Assembly (NCBI GenBank): GCA_021737975.1
Contig: JAIPCZ010000010.1
Location: forward strand, 1 to 64,000
DNA from: Polaromonas sp.
GTDB lineage: Bacteria > Pseudomonadota > Gammaproteobacteria > Burkholderiales > Burkholderiaceae_C
DNA length: 64,000 bases
Direction of reading: 5' to 3'
Shown here: positions 1-8,610 of the stretch, piece after piece
How the letters are laid out: every line of letters starts with the position of its first letter
How positions within the stretch are numbered: position 1 is the first letter of the stretch
Notes under the pieces: model-generated
What the model saw: only the letters and a program-made list of their open reading frames with translations
What the model was told of the DNA's origin: nothing
Databases searched by the model: none
Translations under genes and position numbers: made by a program

Positions 1-203
1 CCCAGGACGACCCGAGCAGCCCGATTGCGGGCATGCCGGTGCTCGAAGTCTGGAAAGCCAAGACCTCGATCGTCATGAAGCGCAGCATGGCCTCGGGTTA
101 TGCCGGCGTGGACAACCCGCTGTTTTACAAAGACAACAACCGCATGCTGTTTGGCGACGCCAAGAAGATGCTCGATGAGGTGCTGACGGCTTTGAAGGCC
201 TGA
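1..203 (+). CDS. pntB: NAD(P) transhydrogenase subunit beta, C-terminal part (5' end outside window)
   Basis: The window opens inside the last 66 codons of a frame that ends at the TGA at 201-203. The residues include [25 protein letters not shown] and MLFGDAKKM, which are typical of the cytoplasmic NADP(H)-binding domain III of the proton-translocating transhydrogenase beta subunit. The enzyme couples hydride transfer between NADH and NADP+ to the proton gradient and is a main source of NADPH. It works with the alpha subunit(s), which should lie upstream outside the window. A strong intrinsic terminator follows 22 bases after the stop, so the pnt operon ends here. Only the tail is visible, but the signature is distinctive. 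Confidence 0.9.
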   Translation, partial: QDDPSSPIAGMPVLEVWKAKTSIVMKRSMASGYAGVDNPLFYKDNNRMLFGDAKKMLDEVLTALKA

Positions 204-224
204 GTGGGCCGACAGGCTATCCCG

Positions 225-249
225 AAGAGGCCTGCGGGCCTCTTTTTTT
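225..249 (+). terminator. Intrinsic terminator of pntB
   Basis: A perfect 8-base-pair stem (225-232 with 237-244) has a four-base loop and is followed by a run of seven T. It lies directly after the pntB stop and before the fadD promoter region. Confidence 0.85.
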
Positions 250-373
250 GAGGTGTTGTCAAGGCTTGCCGCCGGTATGGAGTTTCATGCCTAATTAGGG
301 AAAACATAGCTTACAGAAACTGACAAAAGAGGTGAAAATTCATTTTTTATACTCAAAACCTGGAGTGTTGACC

Positions 374-2047
374 ATGACCGATCGCATCTGGCTCAAAAGC
401 TATCCACCGGGCGTGCCGTCCGATATTGATGTGACCCGCTATTCCTCCATGGTGGACATGATGGAGGAGAGTTTCAAGAAGTTTGCCGATCGGCCCGCCT
501 TCAGTTTCATGGGCAAGGAGCAAAGCTACAAGCAGGTCGATGAACTGAGCCAGACCTTCGGTGTGTATTTGCAAAGTCTGGGGTTGGCCAAGGGCGACCG
601 CGTCGCCGTCATGATGCCCAATGTATTGCAGTACCCCATTGCCGTGGCGGGCATCTTGCGCGCCGGCTATACCCTGGTCAACGTCAATCCGCTGTACACG
701 GCACGTGAGCTGGAGCACCAGCTGAAAGACTCGGGGGCCAAGGCCATCGTGATTCTGGAAAATTTTGCCGCCACACTTGAGAAATGCCTGGCTGCCACGC
801 CGGTCAAGCACATTGTCTTGTGCGCCATGGGCGACCAACTGGGCCTGCTCAAGGGTACCCTGGTGAACTATGTGGTGCGCAATGTCAAGAAGATGGTGCC
901 GGTCTTCAACTTGCCCAGCGCGGTGCGCTTCAACGCGGCGATCGCCAAGGCCAGCGGCGGCAGCCTGAAAAAGCCGGTCATCAAGCCGGACGATGTGGCG
1001 GTCCTGCAGTACACCGGCGGCACCACCGGTGTCTCTAAAGGGGCGGTCCTGTTGCAGCGCAATCTCGTGGCTAACCTGCTGCAGACCGACGACTGGTTTG
1101 ACCCGGCCTTGAAAAAGATTCCGTCCGGTGAGCAAATGAATGTGGTTTGCGCCCTGCCGCTCTACCATATCTTTGCTTTTACGGTGGGCATGATGCTGTC
1201 GCTGCGCACCGGCGGCAAGCTGATTCTGATCCCCAATCCGCGTGATTTTCCAGCGGTTCTGGCCGAGTTGGCCAAGCACAAAATCCATTTCTTCCCGGCA
1301 GTCAACACGCTGTTCAACGGCTTGGCCAACCACCCTGATTTCAACAAGGTGAACTGGAGCCACCTGCTGGTGTCTGCCGGGGGCGGCACGGCGGTGCAAA
1401 GTGCGGTTGCCAAACTCTGGCTGGAGAAAACGGGTTGCAGCATTGCCGAAGGTTATGGCCTGAGTGAGACCTCTCCGATTGCCACCGCCAACCCGGTGGT
1501 CGACACCGAATTTTCGGGCACCATCGGCCTGCCGGTGCCCAGCACCTGGCTCAAGCTGCTTGATGACAACGGCAATGAAGTGCCGGTGGGCCAGTCAGGC
1601 GAGATCGCCATCAAGGGGCCGCAAGTGATGGCCGGCTACTGGCAGCGCCCTGATGAGACCGCCAAAGTCATGACGGCAGACGGCTATTTCAAGTCGGGTG
1701 ACATCGGCGTGATGGATGAGCGCGGTTATTTCAAAATTGTCGACCGCAAGAAAGACATGATTCTGGTGAGCGGCTTCAACGTGTTCCCCACCGAGCTTGA
1801 AGACGTGGTGTCGCAAATGGAGGGCATCATGGAATGCGCCTGCGTGGGCATGGCCGACGAGAAGACCGGCGAGGCGGTCAAACTGGTCATTGTCAAGAAG
1901 GACCCCGCCGTCACCGAGGCGCAGGTTCGCGCCTATTGCAAGGAAAACCTCACGGGCTACAAACAGCCCAAAGTCATCGAATTCCGCACCGAGTTGCCGA
2001 AAACACCGGTGGGCAAGATTTTGCGGCGTGAGCTGCGTGACAAATAG
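374..2047 (+). CDS. fadD: Long-chain-fatty-acid--CoA ligase
   Basis: A 557-residue acyl-adenylate-forming enzyme. It activates fatty acids with ATP to acyl-AMP and then acyl-CoA, feeding beta-oxidation at the inner face of the membrane. The AMP-binding P-loop YTGGTTGVSKG lies near residue 213, the GYGLSETSP adenylate motif near 360, and a hinge region with KSGDIGVMDERGYF and DRKKDMI near 440-460. The catalytic lysine region PKTPVGKILRREL is at the C-terminus. The ATG at 374 is chosen because GGAG at 362-365 is well spaced and the protein then begins MTDRIWLKSYPPGVP, as FadD proteins do. An in-frame ATG at 332 would add 14 AT-rich-coded residues with no clear ribosome site. It appears monocistronic or loosely followed by mtnN 21 bases downstream. 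Confidence 0.93.
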   Translation: MTDRIWLKSYPPGVPSDIDVTRYSSMVDMMEESFKKFADRPAFSFMGKEQSYKQVDELSQTFGVYLQSLGLAKGDRVAVMMPNVLQYPIAVAGILRAGYTLVNVNPLYTARELEHQLKDSGAKAIVILENFAATLEKCLAATPVKHIVLCAMGDQLGLLKGTLVNYVVRNVKKMVPVFNLPSAVRFNAAIAKASGGSLKKPVIKPDDVAVLQYTGGTTGVSKGAVLLQRNLVANLLQTDDWFDPALKKIPSGEQMNVVCALPLYHIFAFTVGMMLSLRTGGKLILIPNPRDFPAVLAELAKHKIHFFPAVNTLFNGLANHPDFNKVNWSHLLVSAGGGTAVQSAVAKLWLEKTGCSIAEGYGLSETSPIATANPVVDTEFSGTIGLPVPSTWLKLLDDNGNEVPVGQSGEIAIKGPQVMAGYWQRPDETAKVMTADGYFKSGDIGVMDERGYFKIVDRKKDMILVSGFNVFPTELEDVVSQMEGIMECACVGMADEKTGEAVKLVIVKKDPAVTEAQVRAYCKENLTGYKQPKVIEFRTELPKTPVGKILRRELRDK

Positions 2048-2068
2048 CAGGCCTTCAGGAGCGCGTCC

Positions 2069-2827
2069 TTGACGCTCGCCATCATGAGTGCCCTGCTCGA
2101 CGAGCAGCGGGGCCTGCTGGAGCAGTTGACCAACCCGCAGCGTGTCAGGCGTGCCGGCCGCACCTTCTGGTGTGGTCAGTGGGTCGGGCAAGAGGTGGTG
2201 CTGGTGCTGTCCAAGGTCGGCAAGGTGGCCGCGGCGACCACCACCACCGTGCTGGTTGAGGCTTTTGATGTCAAAAGCGTGCTTTTTACCGGGGTGGCGG
2301 GGGGCGTCGGCGCCGGAGTCAAGGTCGGGGATGTGGTGGTGGCCGAGGCCTTCATTCAGCACGACCTCAACTCCGCCCCGCTATTCCCCCGTTATGAAGT
2401 ACCGCTTTATGGGCGTGCAACATTCGACTGCGATCCGGTGCTGTCTGCCCAATTGCTTGAGGCCGCGCAGCTTGGCCTGGCCAATGTGGGTGATCATTTT
2501 CATCGCAGCTTGCTGCTTGAGGCACCCAGGATCCACCTCGGCCTGATCGCAAGCGGAGATCAGTTTGTCTGCGACCCCGCGGTTGCCTCGCTCATGCGCG
2601 CCGACCTGCAGGCCGCCGGCCACGAGCCGATGGCCGTCGAGATGGAGGGCGCAGCGGTGGCACAGGTATGCCACGACTATGGTGTCCCGTTTGCCGCCAT
2701 GCGGACCATCTCAGACCGCGCGGACGTGCAGGCACACCTGGATTTTTCGGCTTTTGTGAACCAGGTGGCCAGTCCTTATGCGCTGGCCGTGGTCAGCCAG
2801 TTCATCAAATTGCGTTCTGGACGCTAG
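2069..2827 (+). CDS. mtnN: 5'-methylthioadenosine/S-adenosylhomocysteine nucleosidase
   Basis: A 252-residue PNP/UDP-phosphorylase-fold nucleosidase. It cleaves MTA and SAH to adenine plus the thioribose or ribosylhomocysteine, clearing product inhibitors of methyltransferases and polyamine synthesis. TGVAGGVGAGVKVGDVVVAE is the phosphorylase-family loop. VEMEGAAVAQV and ISDRADV carry the expected catalytic glutamate and aspartate. The start is taken as TTG at 2069: the AGGAG at 2056-2060 has ideal spacing, and TLAIMSALLDEQ aligns with the conserved first beta strand and its glutamate. The ATG at 2084 would cut off that strand. It ends stop-to-stop against corA on the other strand with no base between them. 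Confidence 0.88.
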   Translation: MTLAIMSALLDEQRGLLEQLTNPQRVRRAGRTFWCGQWVGQEVVLVLSKVGKVAAATTTTVLVEAFDVKSVLFTGVAGGVGAGVKVGDVVVAEAFIQHDLNSAPLFPRYEVPLYGRATFDCDPVLSAQLLEAAQLGLANVGDHFHRSLLLEAPRIHLGLIASGDQFVCDPAVASLMRADLQAAGHEPMAVEMEGAAVAQVCHDYGVPFAAMRTISDRADVQAHLDFSAFVNQVASPYALAVVSQFIKLRSGR

Positions 2828-3814
2828 CTATTTGAGCCACCCGCGTTTTCTGAAGTACCACATGGGCACCAGGGCGCTGGCCAGCATCAGGCCCAGGGCA
2901 TAGGGGTAGCCCATGGCCCAGTCGAGCTCGGGCATGAACTTGAAGTTCATGCCGTAAAGGCTGGCAATCAGCGTGGGCGGGAGCAGCGCGACGCTGGCCA
3001 CCGAGAAAATCTTGATAATCTTGTTCTGGTTGATGTTGATGAAACCGACCGTGGCGTCCATCAAAAAGTTGATCTTGTCAAACAAGAATGCGGTGTGGGA
3101 GTCGAGCGAATCGATGTCGCGCAGGATTTGCCGCGCGTCTTCAAACTGTTCGCTGTTGAGCATTTTCGTGCGCATCATGAAGCTGACCGCGCGCCGCGTG
3201 TCCATGGCGTTGCGCCGGATGCGCCCGTTCATGTCTTCATGCCGGGCGATGGCGCCCAGCACTTCACCCGCCAGGGCGTCGGTCACATCGCCCGAGAGCA
3301 CTTTCGCGCTGGCTTTTTCCAGTTCATCGTAAATTTCTTCGAGTGTGTCGGCCGAATACTCGGCGTCGGCGTCGAACAGTTTGAGCAGCACCTCTTTGGC
3401 ATCTTCAATCAGGCCGGGCGCGCGCCGCGCTCGCATGCGCAGCAGCCGGAACACCGGCACGTCCTCATCGTGGATCGAGAACAGGACGCCCTTGCTTTTG
3501 AGCTCGTCGTTGACCAGGTTCAGGATAAACGCCACCCGCACCGTGTGCGGATCAGCATCGTCGGCCACCAGAAAGTCACTGCGAATGTGCAACTCGCCGT
3601 TGTCTTCCTTGTAGAACCGGGCCGACTCCTCGATGTCCTCGTCCATTGCGTCTTCAGGAATGGAGAGGCCAAAATACTGTTTGATCCAGCGCTTTTCTTC
3701 CAGCGTGGGTGACTCAAGGTCGACCCAGATCGGCTGGAAACGCGACAGTTCTTCGAGGGACTCGATCTCTTCCTGAAACAGGCGGCCGTTGGCGAGGGTG
3801 AAGATGTTGAGCAT
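2828..3814 (-). CDS. corA: Magnesium/cobalt transporter CorA
   Basis: A 328-residue pentameric inner-membrane Mg2+ channel. It has a long acidic cytoplasmic N-terminal domain (for example PEDAMDEDIEES) and helical coiled segments, then two C-terminal transmembrane helices. The GMN selectivity motif is at residues 288-290 (LYGMNFKF), and the C-terminus is basic (YFRKRGWLK). A GGGAG ribosome site precedes the ATG at 3814. The gene stands alone, converging on mtnN and divergent from hpf. Confidence 0.95.
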   Translation of the reverse strand: MLNIFTLANGRLFQEEIESLEELSRFQPIWVDLESPTLEEKRWIKQYFGLSIPEDAMDEDIEESARFYKEDNGELHIRSDFLVADDADPHTVRVAFILNLVNDELKSKGVLFSIHDEDVPVFRLLRMRARRAPGLIEDAKEVLLKLFDADAEYSADTLEEIYDELEKASAKVLSGDVTDALAGEVLGAIARHEDMNGRIRRNAMDTRRAVSFMMRTKMLNSEQFEDARQILRDIDSLDSHTAFLFDKINFLMDATVGFININQNKIIKIFSVASVALLPPTLIASLYGMNFKFMPELDWAMGYPYALGLMLASALVPMWYFRKRGWLK

Positions 3815-4155
3815 GCGCTCACTCCCAAAAGAGGTGGGTCATGAAGCACTCTGTCGGCTGGGTGGCGACCCGGTCCAAAGACGCACCGGTGTGTTGAAAA
3901 CCAGAGGCCAGGCGGATTTTGTGGGCAGCGGGACCAGTCAAAATGCAATCATTCAATCTTTCGAATTATCGCATTGCAGTGCCCCTTGCGCCGATGAAGT
4001 GGCGGTCAAGACCTGAGTATGTTGCGTTGCATCATGAAAAAATAATTGCAAATTACCCCAAGCCGGGGCATAGTCAGTGCCATCGTTTAACGATTCAATT
4101 TTCCGGTTGCCAGCGTGGTTGGCAGCTTTCACCCCAAGAGCTTTAGGAGGCTTTT
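3815..4155. other. Intergenic region between corA and hpf
   Basis: A stretch of 341 bases between divergent genes that must hold both promoters. No open frame here looks real. It is AT-richer than its surroundings around 3940-4060. An AGGAGG ribosome site for hpf is at 4146-4151. I cannot assign a convincing -35/-10 pair. In many Burkholderiales rpoN precedes hpf, but no rpoN is present here. Confidence 0.6.
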
Positions 4156-4485
4156 ATGAACTTGACGATCAGCGGTCACCATCTGGAAGTAACCCCTGCA
4201 TTGCGCAGCTATGTGACCAGCAAGCTGGATCGGATTAAGCGGCATTTTGACCAGGTGGTGGATGTCAAAGTGTTGCTGACTCTGGAAAACATGAAGGAAA
4301 AAGAGCGCCGGCAAAAGGCAGAATGCAATATTCACATCAAGGGCATCGAACTGTTTGCTGAAAGCGCCCATGCCGACCTGTACGCCGCGGTGGATGAACT
4401 GGTCGATAAACTTGACCGCCAGGTGGTCCGCCACAAGGACCGATTGCAGTCACACCATCACGACGCGCCCAAGCGCTTGATGTAA
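4156..4485 (+). CDS. hpf: Ribosome hibernation promoting factor, short form
   Basis: A 109-residue protein of the HPF/YfiA family. It begins [20 protein letters not shown] with the beta-alpha-beta-beta-beta-alpha fold that binds the 30S decoding region. It promotes 70S inactivation and dimerisation in stationary phase. The length matches the short form without the dimerisation domain of long HPF. It is preceded by a strong AGGAGG site at 4146-4151 and followed by an intrinsic terminator at 4499. The next gene is ptsN, the usual partner in proteobacteria. The conserved lysine/arginine-rich second helix (EKERRQKAE) is present. Confidence 0.92.
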   Translation: MNLTISGHHLEVTPALRSYVTSKLDRIKRHFDQVVDVKVLLTLENMKEKERRQKAECNIHIKGIELFAESAHADLYAAVDELVDKLDRQVVRHKDRLQSHHHDAPKRLM

Positions 4486-4498
4486 TTTAAAATCTGCC

Positions 4499-4529
4499 AA
4501 GCCGCCCGCAAGTGCGTGCGGCTTTTTTT
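4499..4529 (+). terminator. Intrinsic terminator between hpf and ptsN
   Basis: A perfect 7-base-pair stem (4499-4505 with 4518-4524) has a 12-base loop that can itself pair (CGCA/TGCG) and is followed by seven T. It lies only 37 bases before the ptsN ATG, so hpf and ptsN are probably transcribed partly separately, or ptsN depends on read-through. Confidence 0.8.
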
Positions 4530-4565
4530 GTGCCAAATTTTTATCGTGCACCTTCAAAGTACATC

Positions 4566-5024
4566 ATGAATCGACTCGCCTCCATCCTCTCGGCTGAACA
4601 AGTTCTGGTCCAAGTCGACGTTTCAAGCAAGAAAAGAGCTTTTGAAGAGGTGGGCTTGTTGTTTGAAAATCTGCATGGCCTGAGCCGTGCGCTGGTCACC
4701 GACAGTCTCTTTTCAAGGGAACGCCTGGGTTCCACCGGCCTTGGGCATGGCGTGGCCATTCCGCATGGCCGCATCAAGGGACTCAAGGCGCCCATGGCGG
4801 CAGTCATCCAGTTGGCCAAGCCGATCGGCTTTGATTCCCCGGACGAGCAGGCGGTTGGCCTGATGATCTTCTTGCTGGTGCCTGAAGCCGCCACCCAGAA
4901 ACATTTGGAAATCTTGTCTGAAATTGCCGAAATGCTGAGTGACGCCGAATTGCGCGAACAACTCCTGACGATGCAGGATGCCAGAGAGCTCTACCAGCGC
5001 ATTGCCAACTGGCAATCGGCTTGA
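4566..5024 (+). CDS. ptsN: Nitrogen-PTS EIIA component
   Basis: A 152-residue EIIA-Ntr (PTS_EIIA_2 domain) that receives phosphate from HPr-type carriers. It regulates potassium transport, nitrogen and stress functions rather than importing sugar. The phosphorylation-site histidine lies in GLGHGVAIPHGRIKGL, the family signature. The start is set at ATG 4566 (MNRLASILSAEQVLV). The frame is open further upstream to 4512, but that would run through the terminator. Its ribosome site is weak. It is followed 42 bases later by hprK, the kinase/phosphorylase of the same regulatory branch. Confidence 0.92.
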   Translation: MNRLASILSAEQVLVQVDVSSKKRAFEEVGLLFENLHGLSRALVTDSLFSRERLGSTGLGHGVAIPHGRIKGLKAPMAAVIQLAKPIGFDSPDEQAVGLMIFLLVPEAATQKHLEILSEIAEMLSDAELREQLLTMQDARELYQRIANWQSA

Positions 5025-5066
5025 GCCTTCCTTTTTTCCCGATCCACCTGAGCCGGAGCGCCTGCC

Positions 5067-6017
5067 ATGAAACCCAATGTCATCAGCGCCGACGTTCTGT
5101 TTGAGGCGTTTCGCGCCAATCTGCGCTGGGAGTGGGTGGCCGGTCTGGGCGCTTCCGAGCGGCGCTTTGACGAAGTGGCGGTGCGTGCCGCCCGTTCAGG
5201 CGCTGACCTGGTGGGTTATCTCAATTACATTCACCCCTACCGGGTGCAGATCCTGGGCGAGCGCGAGGTGGCGTACCTCGTCAACGCCACCCCTGACGAT
5301 TGCGCGCGTCGCATTGCCCGCATCGTCACACTTGAGCCCCCGGTGCTGGTGCTGGCAGACGGCCAGCTTGCGCCGGAAGGCCTGACCTCGATGTGCGAGC
5401 GCGCCCAGATTCCGATGTTTGCTACGGAGGGCTCATCGGCCTTTGTCATCGACGTGCTGCGCGCCTACCTTTCCAAGCATTTTGCCGACCGTTGCACGAT
5501 GCATGGCGTGTTTATGGACATTCTGGGCCTGGGTGTGCTGATCACCGGCGAGTCCGGCCTCGGCAAAAGCGAGCTGGGGCTGGAGTTGATCTCGCGCGGC
5601 AACGGCCTGGTGGCTGATGATGCCGTCGACCTGTACCGCATCAACCAGGACACCATCGAGGGTCGCTGCCCCGAGTTGTTGCTCAATTTGCTCGAAGTGC
5701 GCGGCATCGGGCTGCTGGATATCCGCGGCATCTTTGGCGAAACCGCGGTGCGCCGCAAGAAGCGCCTGCAGCTCATCGTTCACCTGGTGCGCCGCGAGAC
5801 CATGGAGCGGGATTACGAGCGCATCCCCTATGAGCCCCTGATGCAGGATGTGCTCGATGTGCCGGTGCGCAAAGTGGTGATCCAGGTGGTGGCGGGGCGC
5901 AATATCGCCGTGCTGGTCGAGGCTGCCGTTCGCAACACGATTCTGCAAATGCGCGGCGTGGACACCTACAAGGACTTCGTCGAACGCCATCGCCTGGCGA
6001 TGAATGAGCCTGCCTGA
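5067..6017 (+). CDS. hprK: HPr kinase/phosphorylase
   Basis: A 316-residue bifunctional enzyme that phosphorylates and dephosphorylates the seryl site of HPr. The Walker A loop is GESGLGKS at residues 161-168. The catalytic histidine region is TMHGVFMDI just before it. The family signature [17 protein letters not shown] and the C-terminal [20 protein letters not shown] segment are present. GGAG lies 9 bases before the ATG at 5067. In beta-proteobacteria the enzyme belongs to an incomplete, regulatory PTS. The adjacent ptsN supports this role. Confidence 0.95.
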   Translation: MKPNVISADVLFEAFRANLRWEWVAGLGASERRFDEVAVRAARSGADLVGYLNYIHPYRVQILGEREVAYLVNATPDDCARRIARIVTLEPPVLVLADGQLAPEGLTSMCERAQIPMFATEGSSAFVIDVLRAYLSKHFADRCTMHGVFMDILGLGVLITGESGLGKSELGLELISRGNGLVADDAVDLYRINQDTIEGRCPELLLNLLEVRGIGLLDIRGIFGETAVRRKKRLQLIVHLVRRETMERDYERIPYEPLMQDVLDVPVRKVVIQVVAGRNIAVLVEAAVRNTILQMRGVDTYKDFVERHRLAMNEPA

Positions 6018-6104
6018 AAAGCGGCGCTCACGGGCTTGTCCAGCGCGCATGCCCCGATGGGGTAACCAGTACAATCGCTTCATTCTTTGCTACCCACTTA
6101 GCCC

Positions 6105-6641
6105 ATGTCCAAGTCTCTGCTTCGTTCCATTTGCTTGAGTTTGACAGGCGTTCTGCTTGTCGGTCTGACCGCGTGTGGCAGTCTGGATCAGGCCAGCAAC
6201 CGTGTCCTTAGCGTGGTGACACCCTACAAAATCGACATTGTGCAGGGCAATTTTGTCTCGCGTGAGCAAGCTGCAGCGATCAAGGAAGGCATGAGCCGAT
6301 TGCAGGTGCGCGAGATTCTCGGTACACCGCTGCTGGTCAGTGTCTTTCACGCCAACCGCTGGGACTATGTCTTTACCTTCCAGCGCCAGGGCGTTGAACC
6401 CCAGTCGCGCCGCGTCACCGTGTTTTTTGAGGGCGATCGCATGACCAAGTTGGAGGCGGATGCGCTGCCAAGCGAGGCTGAGTTTGTTGCCTCGCTGGAC
6501 TCTGGCCGCAAGGCCGGCACCGTCCCGGTGCTGGAAATGTCTGAAGAGCGCCTCAAGGCCACTGCGGTGGCTGCGCCGCCAGCCGCCAAGCCCCTGCCAC
6601 CCCTGCCCGCGAGTTATCCGCCGCTGGAGAGCAGCAACTGA
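6105..6641 (+). CDS. bamE: Outer-membrane assembly lipoprotein BamE
   Basis: A 178-residue lipoprotein of the SmpA/OmlA family, a non-essential partner of the BamABCD machine that inserts beta-barrels. The N-terminal signal ends in the lipobox LTAC (Cys at about residue 25). The BamE fold follows, with [24 protein letters not shown] and WDYVF as family marks, up to about residue 120. An Ala/Pro-rich tail ([18 protein letters not shown]) of about 45 residues is absent from the shorter enterobacterial protein. A -10-like TACAAT is at 6070-6075. dapB follows 14 bases later. Confidence 0.92.
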   Translation: MSKSLLRSICLSLTGVLLVGLTACGSLDQASNRVLSVVTPYKIDIVQGNFVSREQAAAIKEGMSRLQVREILGTPLLVSVFHANRWDYVFTFQRQGVEPQSRRVTVFFEGDRMTKLEADALPSEAEFVASLDSGRKAGTVPVLEMSEERLKATAVAAPPAAKPLPPLPASYPPLESSN

Positions 6642-6655
6642 TTTCTGGCCCTGAC

Positions 6656-7471
6656 ATGACTGAACCCTCCCTTCACCGCATTTGTGTCGCCGGTGCCAGC
6701 GGGCGCATGGGGCGCATGCTGATCGAAGCCATCTCCCATGCTGACGATTGCCAACTCAGCGGCGCCCTGGATGTGGCCACCAGTCCGGCAGTGGGGCTCG
6801 ACCCAGCCGCCGCCATGGGATTGAGCAGCGGTATTGCGATCAGCGCGGACCTGCACACCGGCTTGAACCATGCCCAGGCCCTGATCGATTTCACCCGCCC
6901 CGAGGGCACGCTGGCGCACTTGCAGGTCTGTCGCGAACTCGGTGTCAACGCGGTCATTGGCACCACCGGCTTCAGCGAGGCACAAAAGCTGCACATTGCC
7001 GGGATTGCCAAGGATATTGCCATCGTCATGGCGCCCAATATGAGTGTCGGCGTCAATGTCACGCTCAAACTCCTTGAAATGGCGGCCAAGGCGCTCAATA
7101 CCGGCTACGACATTGAGATCATTGAAGCGCATCACCGCCACAAGGTCGATGCGCCCTCGGGAACCGCACTGAAAATGGGCGAAGTCATCGCCGCCGCGCT
7201 GGACCGCGACCTCAACGAATGCGCCGTCTATGCGCGGCACGGTGTCACCGGCGAACGCGACCCCTCCAGCATTGGTTTTGCCACCATCCGCGGTGGCGAC
7301 ATCGTGGGGGACCACACCGTGCTGTTTGCCGGCACCGGTGAGCGCATCGAGATCAGCCACAAGTCATCCAGCCGTGTCTCTTATGTCCAGGGCAGCCTGC
7401 GCGCCGTGCGGTTTTTGAGTGGTCGCACCAGCGGGCTGTTTGACATGGCCGATGTGCTCAAGCTCAAATGA
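6656..7471 (+). CDS. dapB: 4-hydroxy-tetrahydrodipicolinate reductase
   Basis: A 271-residue NAD(P)H-dependent reductase of the diaminopimelate/lysine pathway, needed for peptidoglycan and lysine. The N-terminal dinucleotide-binding loop is [12 protein letters not shown]. The substrate-binding signature [16 protein letters not shown] contains the catalytic histidine and lysine. The C-terminal half forms the tetramerisation domain and includes [11 protein letters not shown]. Its last codon overlaps the first codon of the following ExbB-like gene (ATGA at 7468-7471), indicating translational coupling. Confidence 0.97.
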   Translation: MTEPSLHRICVAGASGRMGRMLIEAISHADDCQLSGALDVATSPAVGLDPAAAMGLSSGIAISADLHTGLNHAQALIDFTRPEGTLAHLQVCRELGVNAVIGTTGFSEAQKLHIAGIAKDIAIVMAPNMSVGVNVTLKLLEMAAKALNTGYDIEIIEAHHRHKVDAPSGTALKMGEVIAAALDRDLNECAVYARHGVTGERDPSSIGFATIRGGDIVGDHTVLFAGTGERIEISHKSSSRVSYVQGSLRAVRFLSGRTSGLFDMADVLKLK

Positions 7472-8115
7472 ACCTGGCGCAGTTTTTCTGGCAAGGCGAT
7501 GCCCTTGCGCGCGCTGTCGCGCTGCTGCTGCTGGCCATGTCGGTGGGAAGCTGGGTGCTGATCCTCTGGAAAACCTGGTTGCTGCGCCGCGCCAGCGGGG
7601 ATGTGGCGCGTTGTATCGCGGCTTTCTGGCAATCGGGCTCGGTCGCCGAGGCGGTGCAGAAAATCAGCGCGTTTGACCGCGAGGGGCTGGTGCTGCCGAT
7701 GGTGCAAGCGACTCGTCTTGAGACCAGCCAAACCCTGGCCAGCGCCGGTGACCGCGCCCAGCAGCTCACGCGTGTGCTGCGCAACGCCCTGCACGCCGCA
7801 CTCGCCAGGCTCCAGCACGGCCAGGTCTGGCTGGCCACCATTGGAGCCACTGCACCGTTTGTCGGTCTGCTGGGCACGGTGTGGGGCATCTACCATGCGC
7901 TCATTGGCATCGCCAGCGTGGGCCAGGTCACCATCGACCAGATCTCGGGGCCGGTTGGCGAGTCGCTGATCATGACCGCTGCAGGTCTGATGGTGGCCAT
8001 CCCCGCGGTGCTGGCCTACAACGTGCTGGGCCGCGCGGTGGCGCGTCTGGAAGCCGACCTCGATGGATTTGCCCGTGACCTGCGCGAACTTGGCAGCGGG
8101 GCGACGGCGCTCTAG
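7468..8115 (+). CDS. MotA/TolQ/ExbB proton channel family protein
   Basis: A 215-residue inner-membrane protein with three predicted transmembrane helices: about residues 14-35, then a helix pair at about 115-140 and 165-190. The conserved block [20 protein letters not shown] and the motif [20 protein letters not shown] identify the TolQ/ExbB family. This family forms the pentameric proton channel that energises TonB or TolA across the periplasm. It overlaps dapB by four bases and is followed 8 bases later by an ExbD partner. No tonB or tolA gene is next to it, so TonB versus Tol service cannot be decided here. A second, different exbB is at 23668. Confidence 0.9.
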   Translation: MNLAQFFWQGDALARAVALLLLAMSVGSWVLILWKTWLLRRASGDVARCIAAFWQSGSVAEAVQKISAFDREGLVLPMVQATRLETSQTLASAGDRAQQLTRVLRNALHAALARLQHGQVWLATIGATAPFVGLLGTVWGIYHALIGIASVGQVTIDQISGPVGESLIMTAAGLMVAIPAVLAYNVLGRAVARLEADLDGFARDLRELGSGATAL

Positions 8116-8123
8116 GCCCGGCC

Positions 8124-8555
8124 ATGTCATTTGGCCGCTTGGACCGTTCCCTGGGTGCCCAACCCATGAGCGACATCAACATGACGCCGCTGATCGACGT
8201 GATGCTGGTGCTGGTGGTGATCTTCATCATCACGGCGCCGCTGCTGGCCAGTTCCATCAAGCTCGACTTGCCTGTGGCCGATGCCGCCCGCGCAGGCGCT
8301 TCACCCCAGTCGGTGAGCGTGGTTGTGGACGGCGCTGGACAGGCTTTTCTGGACGATCAGGCCGTGGCGATGGACGCGCTGCTGCGACAGCTTCAGATTT
8401 TGGCGCGGGCCAATCCGCAAACCGAAGTCCTGTTGCGCGCTGACAGGAGCGTGCCCTATGGTCGCATCGTCGAGGTCATGGGTGTGGCCCAGACCGCAGG
8501 TTTGAATCGCATCGGCTTTGTGACCGATGCGCCTGCATCCGCTGGCAAACCCTAA
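8124..8555 (+). CDS. ExbD/TolR family biopolymer transport protein
   Basis: A 143-residue single-pass protein. It has a short cytoplasmic N-terminus with [20 protein letters not shown], in which the membrane aspartate (PLIDVML) is the proton-carrying residue of ExbD/TolR. A periplasmic domain follows and ends with NRIGFVTD. It is the partner of the ExbB-like protein just upstream, and together they form a proton-driven motor. Its end is 55 bases before the leuS start. That gap contains a short perfect hairpin (8581-8596). Confidence 0.9.
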   Translation: MSFGRLDRSLGAQPMSDINMTPLIDVMLVLVVIFIITAPLLASSIKLDLPVADAARAGASPQSVSVVVDGAGQAFLDDQAVAMDALLRQLQILARANPQTEVLLRADRSVPYGRIVEVMGVAQTAGLNRIGFVTDAPASAGKP

Positions 8556-8580
8556 AATCAAACCCTCATTCACGCCCCTT

Positions 8581-8596
8581 GCGGCCTCCAGGCCGC
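8581..8596. other. Short perfect hairpin in the leuS leader
   Basis: GCGGCC and GGCCGC pair around a TCCA loop, ending 14 bases before the leuS ATG. There is no T run, so it is not an intrinsic terminator. It could affect leuS translation initiation, but that is only a possibility. Confidence 0.45.
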
Positions 8597-8610
8597 CATT
8601 CCAGATCCCT

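Noticed and set aside
4074..4088. Possible sigma-54 promoter (GG-N10-GC) upstream of hpf
   Set aside because: The spacing fits, but the surrounding bases match the TGGCAC-N5-TTGC consensus poorly, and such spacing occurs often by chance.
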